A DNA stretch of 64,000 nt from CAWUKT01 sp963923035 (lineage in GTDB: Bacteria; Bacteroidota; Bacteroidia; J057; JADKCL01): contig CAWUKT010000010.1 in assembly GCA_963923035.1 (NCBI GenBank), forward strand, positions 1 through 64,000, given 5' to 3'. Positions 26,245 to 33,953 of the stretch are shown here, in pieces. Below the pieces are notes generated by a model that did no database searches, was not told the DNA's origin, and saw only the letters and a list, made by a program, of their open reading frames with translations. Numbering within the stretch: the stretch's first letter is position 1; each line of letters opens with the position of its first letter. A program made the translations under genes and the position numbers.

Positions 26245-26657
26245 AAATTAGAGAGTGTTGTGATTAGAGGATGTGAAAAAAAATACAGTCTTCTTCGGTA
26301 CGAGATAGCCCAATTCGGTCCCCGGATAATAGCCCCAAAATTGCACGTTTTCCCAACGTGTCTCATTCCTTTCCCACCGTGTAAAATCCCCTTCGCTGCG
26401 TTGGTTCCCGTCTTTTAGTTCCTGCACTTGCCATTCTTTTTCCTTACATCCTTTCCTCAATTTTGCTTCTTTTCCTTCCAATCAATCCTAAAAGTTCGCT
26501 TTCCGAAGCATTCAAAGTCCCATTTTCCCGATTGGAAACCCTTCGCATTTCACCGAAAAAGCGTAGAACTATGCTCCCTTTCATTTTTTCCACCCAGCCC
26601 AACCCAAAGAAGGGCCTCCGACACCGAAGACCCTTCCCAATGTTTCGCTTTTAAATA
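26245..26657. other. Intergenic region between the lipoprotein paralogues
   Basis: 413 bases without a credible gene: pyrimidine-rich on the plus strand, short overlapping frames only. Presumably holds the promoter of paralogue A; no clear -7 box could be fixed. Confidence 0.55.
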
Positions 26658-28625
26658 TCAAAGATTGTTCTGAAGATTGGCGCAGCGGTCGGTGAAGGAA
26701 ATATTCCCAAACAACTGGTTGCCAACAATCGTCGTGGGATTTTCGTGGTAATAGACCACATTGTCCGAAATCGGTAAATCGTCAACGGGATACAGAATCT
26801 TTTCCGTGGTTGTATTCTTCCAGGTCGATTCCGTACCAATGTCTATGCCCAGGTTTTCTTCCAGCAATTTGAAGCCAAATTTCGCGCTCAGCTTCTCTTC
26901 CCGGGTCGTCGTGTTCGTCTGCTCGGTAACTCGAACCACATTCAGGTCCGTTTCCAGGGTCCTGACCCGAATGGCAGATCCAGCGAGATCAGAATTCCAA
27001 CTCCCGAGTATCGTATATCCATTGGGTGAACCGGAGGGATAATAGTTCCCGGTCGAGTAGGTAAAGGTGTAGGGAATGTTGAACGGAAAGAGATAAATGG
27101 TCGAATCCCGGGTGCAAGGCGTCATAGGCAGGAACGTTTCGGTCAGAATGATCGGCGTTTCGGCTGCATTTGCCTGGAGCGCGGTCAAACGGATTTCAGG
27201 GGCTCCGGCGAGATTGGTCTCATCAAAGTCATAATCCGAAATGTCGTCAATCCGGATCCCGTAGAACTTGAAGGGCTGGTTCGGGTTGCGGTAGGGGATA
27301 AATGAACGATCGAAAAAACTCCCCTGCCAGGGACCACCCGCGCGGTATTGGATTTGGGTCTCCACCATCTGACCCGCGAAGGAACTGGGGATCGGATTCC
27401 AGAAATAGCTCGTCGTAGAAGGAGGGAGGCTGGAATTGAGGGTCACATAGCCGGATTTGGTGGCGCGGCGGATCCGATATTCATTGATCACCGCTCCCGT
27501 CGGAGCCGACCAATCGTAGCGGATCGAGCTGCCGGACTGGTTGATGCCCCGATAACTGTCCACCGTCGGGCCGGTGGAAAGGTAAACCGCCGTGGCGGTA
27601 AGCAAATTGTTGTTGGCGGAGCACTTGGTCCAATTGGTGGGGAAGGTTCCTGCCGGGTCCTGGTAGGCGATATAGCAATCGATTTCATAGGTATAGGTGA
27701 CATTCGGCCCTCCCGAAGGGTCCATCCGGAAGTTGGGCTGGTCCGCTCCGCTGGCGAAAATATTGAACGAGCCATCCGGATTGTACCGCTTGATCCGAAT
27801 GCGTCCCCATCGGCACCAGTTGACCGGAAAATCAGAGATGTTCCATTCCAATTTGACCCCGCCATTCTCCGGCGTGGCCGAGAAACTGTTGACGGTCGGC
27901 AACAGGCTGGGGCAGGAGCTGGGCTCAGGATTGCAGAGGGCCTGGATCGCCGGACCGCTGCTGACATCGTCCAATCCGAGGTTCGGCTGGGCCGTCTTCG
28001 CCAGCACATCGTGGGGCTGAGGCAGGATCAAGTTCCCGGCCAGGTCGTGGCGTTCACTCATTTGAATGCCCACCACGGCATCTTTGAAGCGCGTGGTCAG
28101 GTCCAGCGTCAGGCGCTGGCCCATCCGCTGGGCCGAAATCGTGGGAGATTGCTGGTCGAATCCGTGCGGCACGAACATGACGGGGGCCACATAATCTGTC
28201 GTCAGCCAGGAAGCGGGGTTGCCCCGGACGGCCACCAAGGTGCTCGGATAAGACGCCATGAAATCGTCCAGTTCTTCGGCGGTAAACAGTCCCGCCGATT
28301 TCTCAAGGAAGAATTCCCGGGTGCTGCGGCCGTCCCGCATCTCGGAGGCCAGAAACTCCGGCAACAAGATTTCATAGTCGCCGGTGCGCATTTCCTGGGT
28401 CAGATCCACAATTTGAAAGGAAAAGGTGGGATCCTCGACCGCATAACTGAAGGCTGCTTGCAATTTGGGCCCAAATTCATTGAAACGGTCCCAGTACCGG
28501 TCCGATCCGGAATTTTGGGTGGAATCCGCCTCCTGGGGGCGGAGTCGATCCTTTTGACAGGAAGAGAAAAAGACCGCCACCATACACATAAGGATGGCCG
28601 TCAACACAATTCGTTGATTTGTCAT
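26658..28625 (-). CDS. Large secreted lipoprotein with fibronectin-like repeats, paralogue B
   Basis: 655 residues. Lipobox FSSC (Cys22) after a typical signal peptide. Collinear with paralogue A over its whole length, with shared blocks such as AAFSYAV, TQEMRTGDYEILLPEF, LVAVRGNP, PVMFVPHGF, SERHDLAGN, ATPENGGVKLEWN, RYDWSAPTGA, SWNSDLAGSAIRVRT and HENPTTIVGNQLFGNI. Main differences are in the loops between fibronectin-like repeats and in the linker after them. Upstream TTTTATG context gives no clear -7 box. Likely surface-exposed binding protein; no enzymatic motif. Confidence 0.72.
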   Translation of the reverse strand: MTNQRIVLTAILMCMVAVFFSSCQKDRLRPQEADSTQNSGSDRYWDRFNEFGPKLQAAFSYAVEDPTFSFQIVDLTQEMRTGDYEILLPEFLASEMRDGRSTREFFLEKSAGLFTAEELDDFMASYPSTLVAVRGNPASWLTTDYVAPVMFVPHGFDQQSPTISAQRMGQRLTLDLTTRFKDAVVGIQMSERHDLAGNLILPQPHDVLAKTAQPNLGLDDVSSGPAIQALCNPEPSSCPSLLPTVNSFSATPENGGVKLEWNISDFPVNWCRWGRIRIKRYNPDGSFNIFASGADQPNFRMDPSGGPNVTYTYEIDCYIAYQDPAGTFPTNWTKCSANNNLLTATAVYLSTGPTVDSYRGINQSGSSIRYDWSAPTGAVINEYRIRRATKSGYVTLNSSLPPSTTSYFWNPIPSSFAGQMVETQIQYRAGGPWQGSFFDRSFIPYRNPNQPFKFYGIRIDDISDYDFDETNLAGAPEIRLTALQANAAETPIILTETFLPMTPCTRDSTIYLFPFNIPYTFTYSTGNYYPSGSPNGYTILGSWNSDLAGSAIRVRTLETDLNVVRVTEQTNTTTREEKLSAKFGFKLLEENLGIDIGTESTWKNTTTEKILYPVDDLPISDNVVYYHENPTTIVGNQLFGNISFTDRCANLQNNL

Positions 28626-29166
28626 AAAACTTTAGATTGTTTGAATGTGGTAGAAAACTGATTCGAATCGAAGTTAGGCCAAACCGTCCTCTGGAGGCCC
28701 GGGCGACTGTCTTTCACCAGACGGAGAGCACTCCATCCTTTTCCCAAGCCCCTTCTCATTTTCCGTGGGGTCCTATTCGTTTATCCCATCCATCGGTCAC
28801 TGGAAATCCAGTGTGGATAACTGTTTTCAGGCCATTTATGGAAAGCAGACGGAATTCTCATCTTCCCTCCGAACGGCCGGAAAAGACATGCGCCGGCCTC
28901 ATTTTCAACGATTTTAGTACAGTTTTTTTTCGGGAGTCCATTCCAAAGCCTGGAGGGACTCCCTTTTTCATTTTTCTTCTTCATTTGCCCGATATTCCAC
29001 CTAAGCCTTTCTACTTACACTCTCGATAAATCAATCCCTCCAATCGATCAACCGACCCGTCCTTTCGTTGTACATTCCCCCAGCACTTTCTTGATTTACC
29101 AGTCCTTTCCTATTGCCGCTCTCGTTGGCCGAATTTAACAAAGTAACTGTTGATTTAATTTTTTAG
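28626..29166. other. Intergenic region upstream of the first BlaI/M56 module
   Basis: About 540 bases without a gene. Composition shifts to AT-rich from about 29130. TGTGGATAA (28812-28820) is an exact reverse DnaA-box word, probably chance. A 130-codon frame here lacks coding character. Confidence 0.55.
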
Positions 29167-29197
29167 TTGAATAATTAATCAATTAAATATACCTTTG
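29167..29197 (+). promoter_or_regulatory. Promoter of the first BlaI/M56 operon
   Basis: TTG (29167-29169), 20-nt spacer, TACCTTTG (29190-29197). Leader of 17 nt to the ATG at 29215. The spacer contains TTAAT-CA-ATTAA (29175-29186). Confidence 0.65.
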
Positions 29198-29206
29198 AAT
29201 CAAAGG
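29192..29206. promoter_or_regulatory. Candidate BlaI operator
   Basis: 15-bp palindrome with 7-bp arms CCTTTGA / TCAAAGG around a central A, overlapping the -7 box and the expected start of transcription. Arms TTGATTTAATT (29150-29160) and AATTAATCAA (29173-29182) form a second imperfect inverted repeat around the TTG element. Confidence 0.45.
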
Positions 29207-29214
29207 CTGATAAT

Positions 29215-29586
29215 ATGCAGAAACTAACCCGAGCCGAAGAAGAATTGATGCAGGTGATTTGGCGCCTGAAAAAGGGGCTCCTGAAAGAGATCATGGAGGC
29301 CATCCCGGAACCCAAACCTGCTCAGAGCACTGTGTCCACTTTGCTGCGGATCCTCAAGAAGAAGGGATTCGTCGGGCACAAGGCTTACGGAAAGACCTAT
29401 GAATACTTTCCCCTCGTCAAAAAAGATGAGTACGCGAAGGCTTATTTTGGTAATTTCCTTGAGAACTACTTCGGAGGATCATTCAAGCGCATGTTGAGCT
29501 TCTTTGCGAAGGAAGAAGACCTGGACATGAAGACGCTGGACGAAATCATGGGAGAAATCAAACAAGAAGAGCAGCATGAATCCTGA
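29215..29586 (+). CDS. BlaI/MecI/CopY-family repressor (module 1)
   Basis: 123 residues, the family's normal length. Winged-helix domain at residues 1-75: MQKLTRAEEELMQVIWRLKKGLLKEI, then PAQSTVSTLLRILKKKGFVGHKAYGKTYEYFPLV, the recognition helix and wing. The C-terminal helices dimerise in known members. In BlaI/MecI systems a partner M56 protease triggers inactivation of the repressor. It overlaps the M56 gene by 11 nt. A palindrome over its promoter suggests autoregulation. The inducing signal is unknown; no beta-lactamase is nearby. Confidence 0.93.
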   Translation: MQKLTRAEEELMQVIWRLKKGLLKEIMEAIPEPKPAQSTVSTLLRILKKKGFVGHKAYGKTYEYFPLVKKDEYAKAYFGNFLENYFGGSFKRMLSFFAKEEDLDMKTLDEIMGEIKQEEQHES

Positions 29587-30733
29587 TTTGCTTGCATATC
29601 TACTCGAAAGCGCAGCCCTCATGGGCTTGTTGTGGGGATACTATGCCTTGTTCCTCCGAAAAGGCCGACAATTCCGCTTCAATCGCTTCTATCTGCTCGC
29701 CGCCCTCCCCATTGGATTTGGTTTGCCCCTGCTTTCCTTCTCCAATGCCCAACCCGAAACCGCCCTACTCAGTTATACGCTCCCCGAGGTCGTATTGGAA
29801 CGCACCGCGGAAGCCGAAGCGAGCTTTTCCCTGAATCCCAACCTTATCTATTGGGTAATTGGGTTGGCCGTTTTTCTTCTGTTACTGGTTCAGCTGGGAG
29901 GAATCATTCGGATGGCGGTTCGGGGAAAAAAGTTCCGTCATGTCGGCCATACGGAGATCCAGGGCAACCACAAGGCCCCGGCGAGCTTTGGCCCCTGGCT
30001 GTTCTGGAACCCCAAATGGGACCAGGATCCTGGCAGTGCCCTGATCCGCGCCCACGAGGTCGCCCATATCCGCCAGTACCACTCCGTCGACCTGGTCATC
30101 TACCGCATCGCCGGAGCCATCTGCTGGGCCAACCCCTTTATCTATCTCCTCCAACGGGAGCTGCGCCGCGTCCACGAATGCCTCGCCGACGAAGCCGCCA
30201 GCCGCTCCCACCAGACCGGGACCGTTCAATTGCAACGCCTGATTCTGGCCCGCCAACTCGGCGTGGACCAACTTCCCCTCGTCAATCATTTTTCATCTCA
30301 TACCAAACATCGCATCATTATGTTGAACAAATCTCAATCTCCCTTCCAGCGCCTGGCCATGGCCCTCGTGCTGCCCCTGCTCGCCGGCCTCTTCACCGTC
30401 GCCAGCTATACCCAAGTCAACGCCCAGAACCACACGGCTCCCGTGCCGACCGAGGAAGTCACGGAAATGCCCCAGTACACGAACATGGCCGAATTCCGCA
30501 AGAGTGTTGGCTATCCCAAGGATGCTGTGGCCGCCGGAATCGAAGGTAAGGTCATCATCAAGATGCTCGTCGGAACCGACGGATCGGTGGAAAGCCACGA
30601 ATTCCTGAAAGGCGAAGAGGTCTTCAAGAAGGCCATCGACAAGCACATCGATGAATTGAAATTCACGCCTGGCATCAAGGACGGCAAGAAGGTCCGGACC
30701 TATGTCACCCTGCCAATGGTGTTCAAACTTTGA
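29576..30733 (+). CDS. M56 (BlaR1-like) metallopeptidase with TonB-like C-terminus
   Basis: 385 residues. Helices near 10-28, 36-55 and 90-112, then the cytosolic zinc-protease domain with HEVAH at 160-164 and the downstream ligand pattern HECLADEAA (Glu201, Asp205). A fourth helix (about 258-282) ends in VNAQ like an internal signal sequence. Residues about 300-385 are periplasmic and match a TonB C-terminal domain: YPKDAVAAGIEGKVIIKMLVG, then DELKFTPGIKDGKKV. BlaR1 itself carries a penicillin-binding sensor in this place. M56-TonB fusions are frequent in Bacteroidota. Cotranscribed with its BlaI partner. Confidence 0.9.
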   Translation: MNPDLLAYLLESAALMGLLWGYYALFLRKGRQFRFNRFYLLAALPIGFGLPLLSFSNAQPETALLSYTLPEVVLERTAEAEASFSLNPNLIYWVIGLAVFLLLLVQLGGIIRMAVRGKKFRHVGHTEIQGNHKAPASFGPWLFWNPKWDQDPGSALIRAHEVAHIRQYHSVDLVIYRIAGAICWANPFIYLLQRELRRVHECLADEAASRSHQTGTVQLQRLILARQLGVDQLPLVNHFSSHTKHRIIMLNKSQSPFQRLAMALVLPLLAGLFTVASYTQVNAQNHTAPVPTEEVTEMPQYTNMAEFRKSVGYPKDAVAAGIEGKVIIKMLVGTDGSVESHEFLKGEEVFKKAIDKHIDELKFTPGIKDGKKVRTYVTLPMVFKL

Positions 30734-30756
30734 GCCCCATTCGGTAGCGCTATGGC

Positions 30757-30774
30757 CCCGGTCCTGTGACCGGG
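30757..30774 (+). terminator. Terminator-like hairpin 1 after the M56 gene
   Basis: CCCGGTC (30757-30763), loop CTGT, GACCGGG (30768-30774), followed by CTTTGGCGTTTG. Confidence 0.45.
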
Positions 30775-30812
30775 CTTTGGCGTTTGTAGACCCAGGAGAT
30801 GAAAATATACTC

Positions 30813-30837
30813 AAAAAGCCCGCTGAGCGGGCTTTTT
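30813..30837. terminator. Bidirectional terminator
   Basis: AAAAAGCCCGC, loop TGA, GCGGGCTTTTT: perfect 11-bp stem with T runs on both strands, between the convergent M56 and Cys-rich protein genes. Confidence 0.9.
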
Positions 30838-30908
30838 GCTGTTTTAAACGGTGGATTGGGGGCCGGAACCTCCCCAGAGAGGCCCCGGCATTCCCGTACC
30901 AATGATTG

Positions 30909-31586
30909 TCAGAGTTGCATGCCGGGCATCAGCTCCGCCATGGGGCGGGGATCGTGGAAGACGCCCGGGTCACAGCCGGGAAAGGACTGGCAGAGGTCCG
31001 TGGCCTGGTCGGGCTTCGGGAAGGCGATGTTGCACTGGTCGCATCCGCCCCAACCGCCGGGACAGGGGCAGCAGGCGCTCATGCCGGCGCAGACGCAGGA
31101 GGCCGAGTTGGGGGCGAGACCTTGGTAGCATTCGCAGGCGGTGCACTGCCCAACGGTCGGCACGACATAGTAACCGGCCAGGTTTTGGAGGTTGTACTGG
31201 ACTTCCGCTTCGGACGGGTAGGGGATGTACAAGATGGTTTCGCCGCCGCTGGTCGCGGGAGATTCAGGCGCCCAGTCGGGGAGGAGGACGGCAATCGCGC
31301 CGGGCAGGGTCAGCAGTTCTTTGACCCGGGCCAATTCGTCGCCGTAAATCTGGCCCTGGGCGTAGCCATTGTCGCTGAGCCAATCGAAGGCTTCATTGCC
31401 ACCGATCACAATGGCGTCCTGGCCTTCCTCCAAGAAAATGCCCTTTCCGAACATGTTTTGGCTGGACAGGGCCATGTCAGATCGCAGTTCGCCGATCGTT
31501 GCTCCGTACTCGACCAATTGGGCCGGAAGGGCAAACGTGAGGGACAGCAGGAGGAGAAGGGCAGAAATGTGCTTGAAAAATTGCAT
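30909..31586 (-). CDS. Secreted cysteine-rich protein
   Basis: 225 residues from the ATG at 31586, which starts the signal peptide MQFFKHISALLLLLSLTFALPAQ; the frame runs further upstream without signal-like sequence. The mature first half is mixed alpha/beta. The C-terminal ~80 residues hold about 15 cysteines, beginning GQCTACECYQG and including CVCAGMSACCPCPGG and CDQC. I do not recognise the fold; such density suggests several disulfides or metal binding. No T9SS domain. Followed on the same strand by (upstream) a lipoprotein that is also Cys-containing. Function unknown. Confidence 0.7.
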   Translation of the reverse strand: MQFFKHISALLLLLSLTFALPAQLVEYGATIGELRSDMALSSQNMFGKGIFLEEGQDAIVIGGNEAFDWLSDNGYAQGQIYGDELARVKELLTLPGAIAVLLPDWAPESPATSGGETILYIPYPSEAEVQYNLQNLAGYYVVPTVGQCTACECYQGLAPNSASCVCAGMSACCPCPGGWGGCDQCNIAFPKPDQATDLCQSFPGCDPGVFHDPRPMAELMPGMQL

Positions 31587-31631
31587 GGTATTTGAGTTTG
31601 GGTGTTTAAATGATGACAAAGGGGAGGGGTG

Positions 31632-31652
31632 GGGAGTCCGGAATGGACTCCC
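31632..31652. repeat. Hairpin related to the one at 24232
   Basis: GGGAGTCC, loop GGAAT, GGACTCCC, followed by ACGGGTTGAC. The 24200-24259 region has the same pieces (CACGGGTTGAC and a GGAGCC-GGGATG-GGCTCC stem) in the other order. Confidence 0.45.
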
Positions 31653-31689
31653 ACGGGTTGACACATGAAAAGATTTTGGGGGGGCTTAC

Positions 31690-32313
31690 TTAGAAGCGGG
31701 GGGTGGTTCCGTCAGGGAAATAATTGAGGCTTCCGGCCAGACCTTGCTCAGCAAGGGCATCCTCGAAGCGCTGGCGGTTGTCGGGAACGTTGACCATGGC
31801 ATTGAAGAGTTCGTTGATGGACTGCAACATGTCGTCCTCAATGATGGGGTCGATGGTGACCGTGATGAGCGGCCCAGCGGCAGACCGAAGCGGACGGTCG
31901 GGGCAGTGCTGAACCCGTTCTCCTGTGGCCCGGTTGCAGACGTAGAAGCAGCCTTCTTCAGCGCCGGATTGGTCTTCGCACTTGTCATACTTCTCTGACT
32001 GGTCGACCTTCTCCATGATGCGGGAATAGTTCCCCTCGGGCGCATCCGCACCAACCGCCCATTCTTCGGTCTCCGAATTGGTGGGTTCAGGCGTGCAGTC
32101 GAGTTCCTGGTCGGCGATGGCATTCAGCCAGAAGATGACGGGGAATCCTTCGCCATTGGCGTCAATTCCTTCGATGGCAAATCCTTGCAGGCAGGCTTTT
32201 CGCTCCGGTTGGGGCTGGCAGGCCGCCAGCAGCAAGGGGAGAATAGCGCCCAGCGTCAGTGTCAGGGCAAGCCAGCGGGGCGAGACATAGTTGGATAAAC
32301 ATTTCATAATCAT
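31690..32313 (-). CDS. Small lipoprotein
   Basis: 207 residues (205 if the second ATG at 32307 is used). Signal peptide with lipobox LLAAC. The mature protein is acidic, has six more cysteines (for example QELDCTPEPTN, YDKCEDQSG, EEGCFYVCNRATG) and a C-terminal helical stretch DDMLQSINELFNAMVNVPDNRQRFEDAL. No family recognised. About 100 nt upstream of the Cys-rich secreted gene on the same strand, so the two may form one unit acting at the envelope. Confidence 0.68.
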   Translation of the reverse strand: MIMKCLSNYVSPRWLALTLTLGAILPLLLAACQPQPERKACLQGFAIEGIDANGEGFPVIFWLNAIADQELDCTPEPTNSETEEWAVGADAPEGNYSRIMEKVDQSEKYDKCEDQSGAEEGCFYVCNRATGERVQHCPDRPLRSAAGPLITVTIDPIIEDDMLQSINELFNAMVNVPDNRQRFEDALAEQGLAGSLNYFPDGTTPRF

Positions 32314-32456
32314 TGGGTTTTGGTTGATGGTCCAATTCTACTGCGATTCTCCCGCTTCTAAAAACCAAAAGATTACATAAATTAGGTTTTGAATACCTTC
32401 GATCAATTCGTATGTATTTGAATCAATCATCTTTACCACTTAAAATTAGGTTTTAG

Positions 32457-33920
32457 ATGGGACAAGACTTGTACAATTTGGTGCAGACTTTGAGCGCCAC
32501 CGAGAAGCGTTACTTCCGCCAACAACAAATCCATGCCGAAGGAAAGGCCTATATGCGGGTATTTGAGTGGCTGGAGAAAATGAAGGAGTGGGAAGAAGGT
32601 GATGCGGAGAAGGAATTCGAGGGGGAAAAATTCATGAAGCAGTTTGGGGTGGTCAAAAACTACCTCAAAATGAGCTTGCTGGACAGCCTCCGGCGTTTCC
32701 ACCGGTCCAATTTCCCCTTGTTCCAGCTGCGGAACCGGCTGGACCATGTGGAGCTCTTGTACCACCGGGGGCTGGTGAAGAGCAGCCTGAAAGAAGCGAA
32801 GAGCCTGCAACGGATTGCCCGGGACGCGGATTTTCGGGGGATTTTGATTGAGGCGATGAAATGGGAAATCAAATTGCTGCGGCTGGAGAAAAAGGGACCC
32901 GAACGCATCCGGGAACTGCGCCAGGACATCCTGGCGGCCACCGCGATTGAAATTCGGGAAGCCGAAATCAGCGCCTTGTTTGATGAAATCTTTCACCAAC
33001 TCCTGCACCGGGCCCGCCTCGACGGCGGCTCTCAGGAGGAATGGCTCGCCGACCTCTTGGCCCAAGCCAACGCATTCGAAGCCTCCGAACTGGGCATCCA
33101 CGCCCGCATCATCCTCGGCCAGGTCCGCGCCTACGTCCACCTCCTGCAACGCGATTATCCCGCCCTCAACCAACGCTACGCCCAGATCGTCCAATTGCTC
33201 GAAACCCACAAATCCTACCGCAGCCACCGGCCCGACCTCGCCCTCAATCTCTTCACCGCCTACTTGGAGACCTGCTTCCTCCTCAACAATTTCTCCGAGA
33301 CCGACCGCATGATCCACCTCATCAACAGCCTGCCCACCCGGACACGGTCCGAAAAAGCCCGCCAGGCAGCCATCGCCACTCAATTGTCGATTCAGAACGA
33401 CATTGAGCAGCAAAATTACCACGCCGCCGCCCGGCGGGAACCAGAAGTCAGTCAATTGTTTCGCCGTCAGGGAGCCGAAATCCCCGCCACGTACAGCATT
33501 ACCTTGCGCCATCACCTTTGCCTGTCCCTCTTCCTCTCCGGCAACTATGAAGCCTGCCAAAAGTGGCTCCGGCATATCCTAAACGATCCGCCTTCCCCCA
33601 ACCGCATGGACATCTGGGAATTTGCCCGCCTCTTGTATCCCCTCTGCCTCTTTGAAACCGACAACCTGTACCTGCTCGGCTACGAAATCCGCAACTCCGA
33701 ACGTTTTTTCATTCGGCGGGAACGACTGGGAGATTTTGAAAAGGGGGTATTTTCCTTTCTCAAGCAAGTTCTCAAGCAGGTTACATCGGAAGAACAAAGC
33801 GCTTCATTGGCGGCGCTCCAGTTACAATTGGGGGAGATGGAAGAAAAGGCGGGGAGCCACCTGGGCTATAACATCGTGCGGAAATGGGTGGAAGAGAAAA
33901 TCAAAGGGGAAGAAAACTGA
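32457..33920 (+). CDS. Large helical repeat protein (Bacteroidota-specific family)
   Basis: 487 residues, soluble, almost all helical, rich in Leu, Glu and Arg, with TPR-like paired helices. The N-terminus LYNLVQTLSATEKRYFRQQ and the segment LLDSLRRF...LLYHRGLVKSSLKEAKSLQRIAR match the layout of the protein encoded at 58250-59707 (LFDLVHSLAKEEKRLY..., LLDDILAVLLE..., GFHEQAQNYIRAALDA). No signal peptide and no catalytic motif. Likely a scaffold; function unknown. Convergent with the M56-SLT-M23 gene, 33 nt apart. Confidence 0.75.
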   Translation: MGQDLYNLVQTLSATEKRYFRQQQIHAEGKAYMRVFEWLEKMKEWEEGDAEKEFEGEKFMKQFGVVKNYLKMSLLDSLRRFHRSNFPLFQLRNRLDHVELLYHRGLVKSSLKEAKSLQRIARDADFRGILIEAMKWEIKLLRLEKKGPERIRELRQDILAATAIEIREAEISALFDEIFHQLLHRARLDGGSQEEWLADLLAQANAFEASELGIHARIILGQVRAYVHLLQRDYPALNQRYAQIVQLLETHKSYRSHRPDLALNLFTAYLETCFLLNNFSETDRMIHLINSLPTRTRSEKARQAAIATQLSIQNDIEQQNYHAAARREPEVSQLFRRQGAEIPATYSITLRHHLCLSLFLSGNYEACQKWLRHILNDPPSPNRMDIWEFARLLYPLCLFETDNLYLLGYEIRNSERFFIRRERLGDFEKGVFSFLKQVLKQVTSEEQSASLAALQLQLGEMEEKAGSHLGYNIVRKWVEEKIKGEEN

Positions 33921-33953
33921 CCGTTTCCCTCCCCCAAAATATCGAAGCGAGTC

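Noticed and set aside
28812..28820. DnaA box (TGTGGATAA) as sign of an origin
   Set aside because: Single site; exact 9-mers are expected about once in two windows of this size by chance.
28637..29029. 130-codon plus-strand frame before the first BlaI gene
   Set aside because: Composition is not protein-like, no recognisable start context, overlaps a promoter-bearing gap; no domain features.
29576..30733. True BlaR1 beta-lactam sensor
   Set aside because: No penicillin-binding SxxK/SxN domain; the periplasmic part is TonB-like and no beta-lactamase is nearby.
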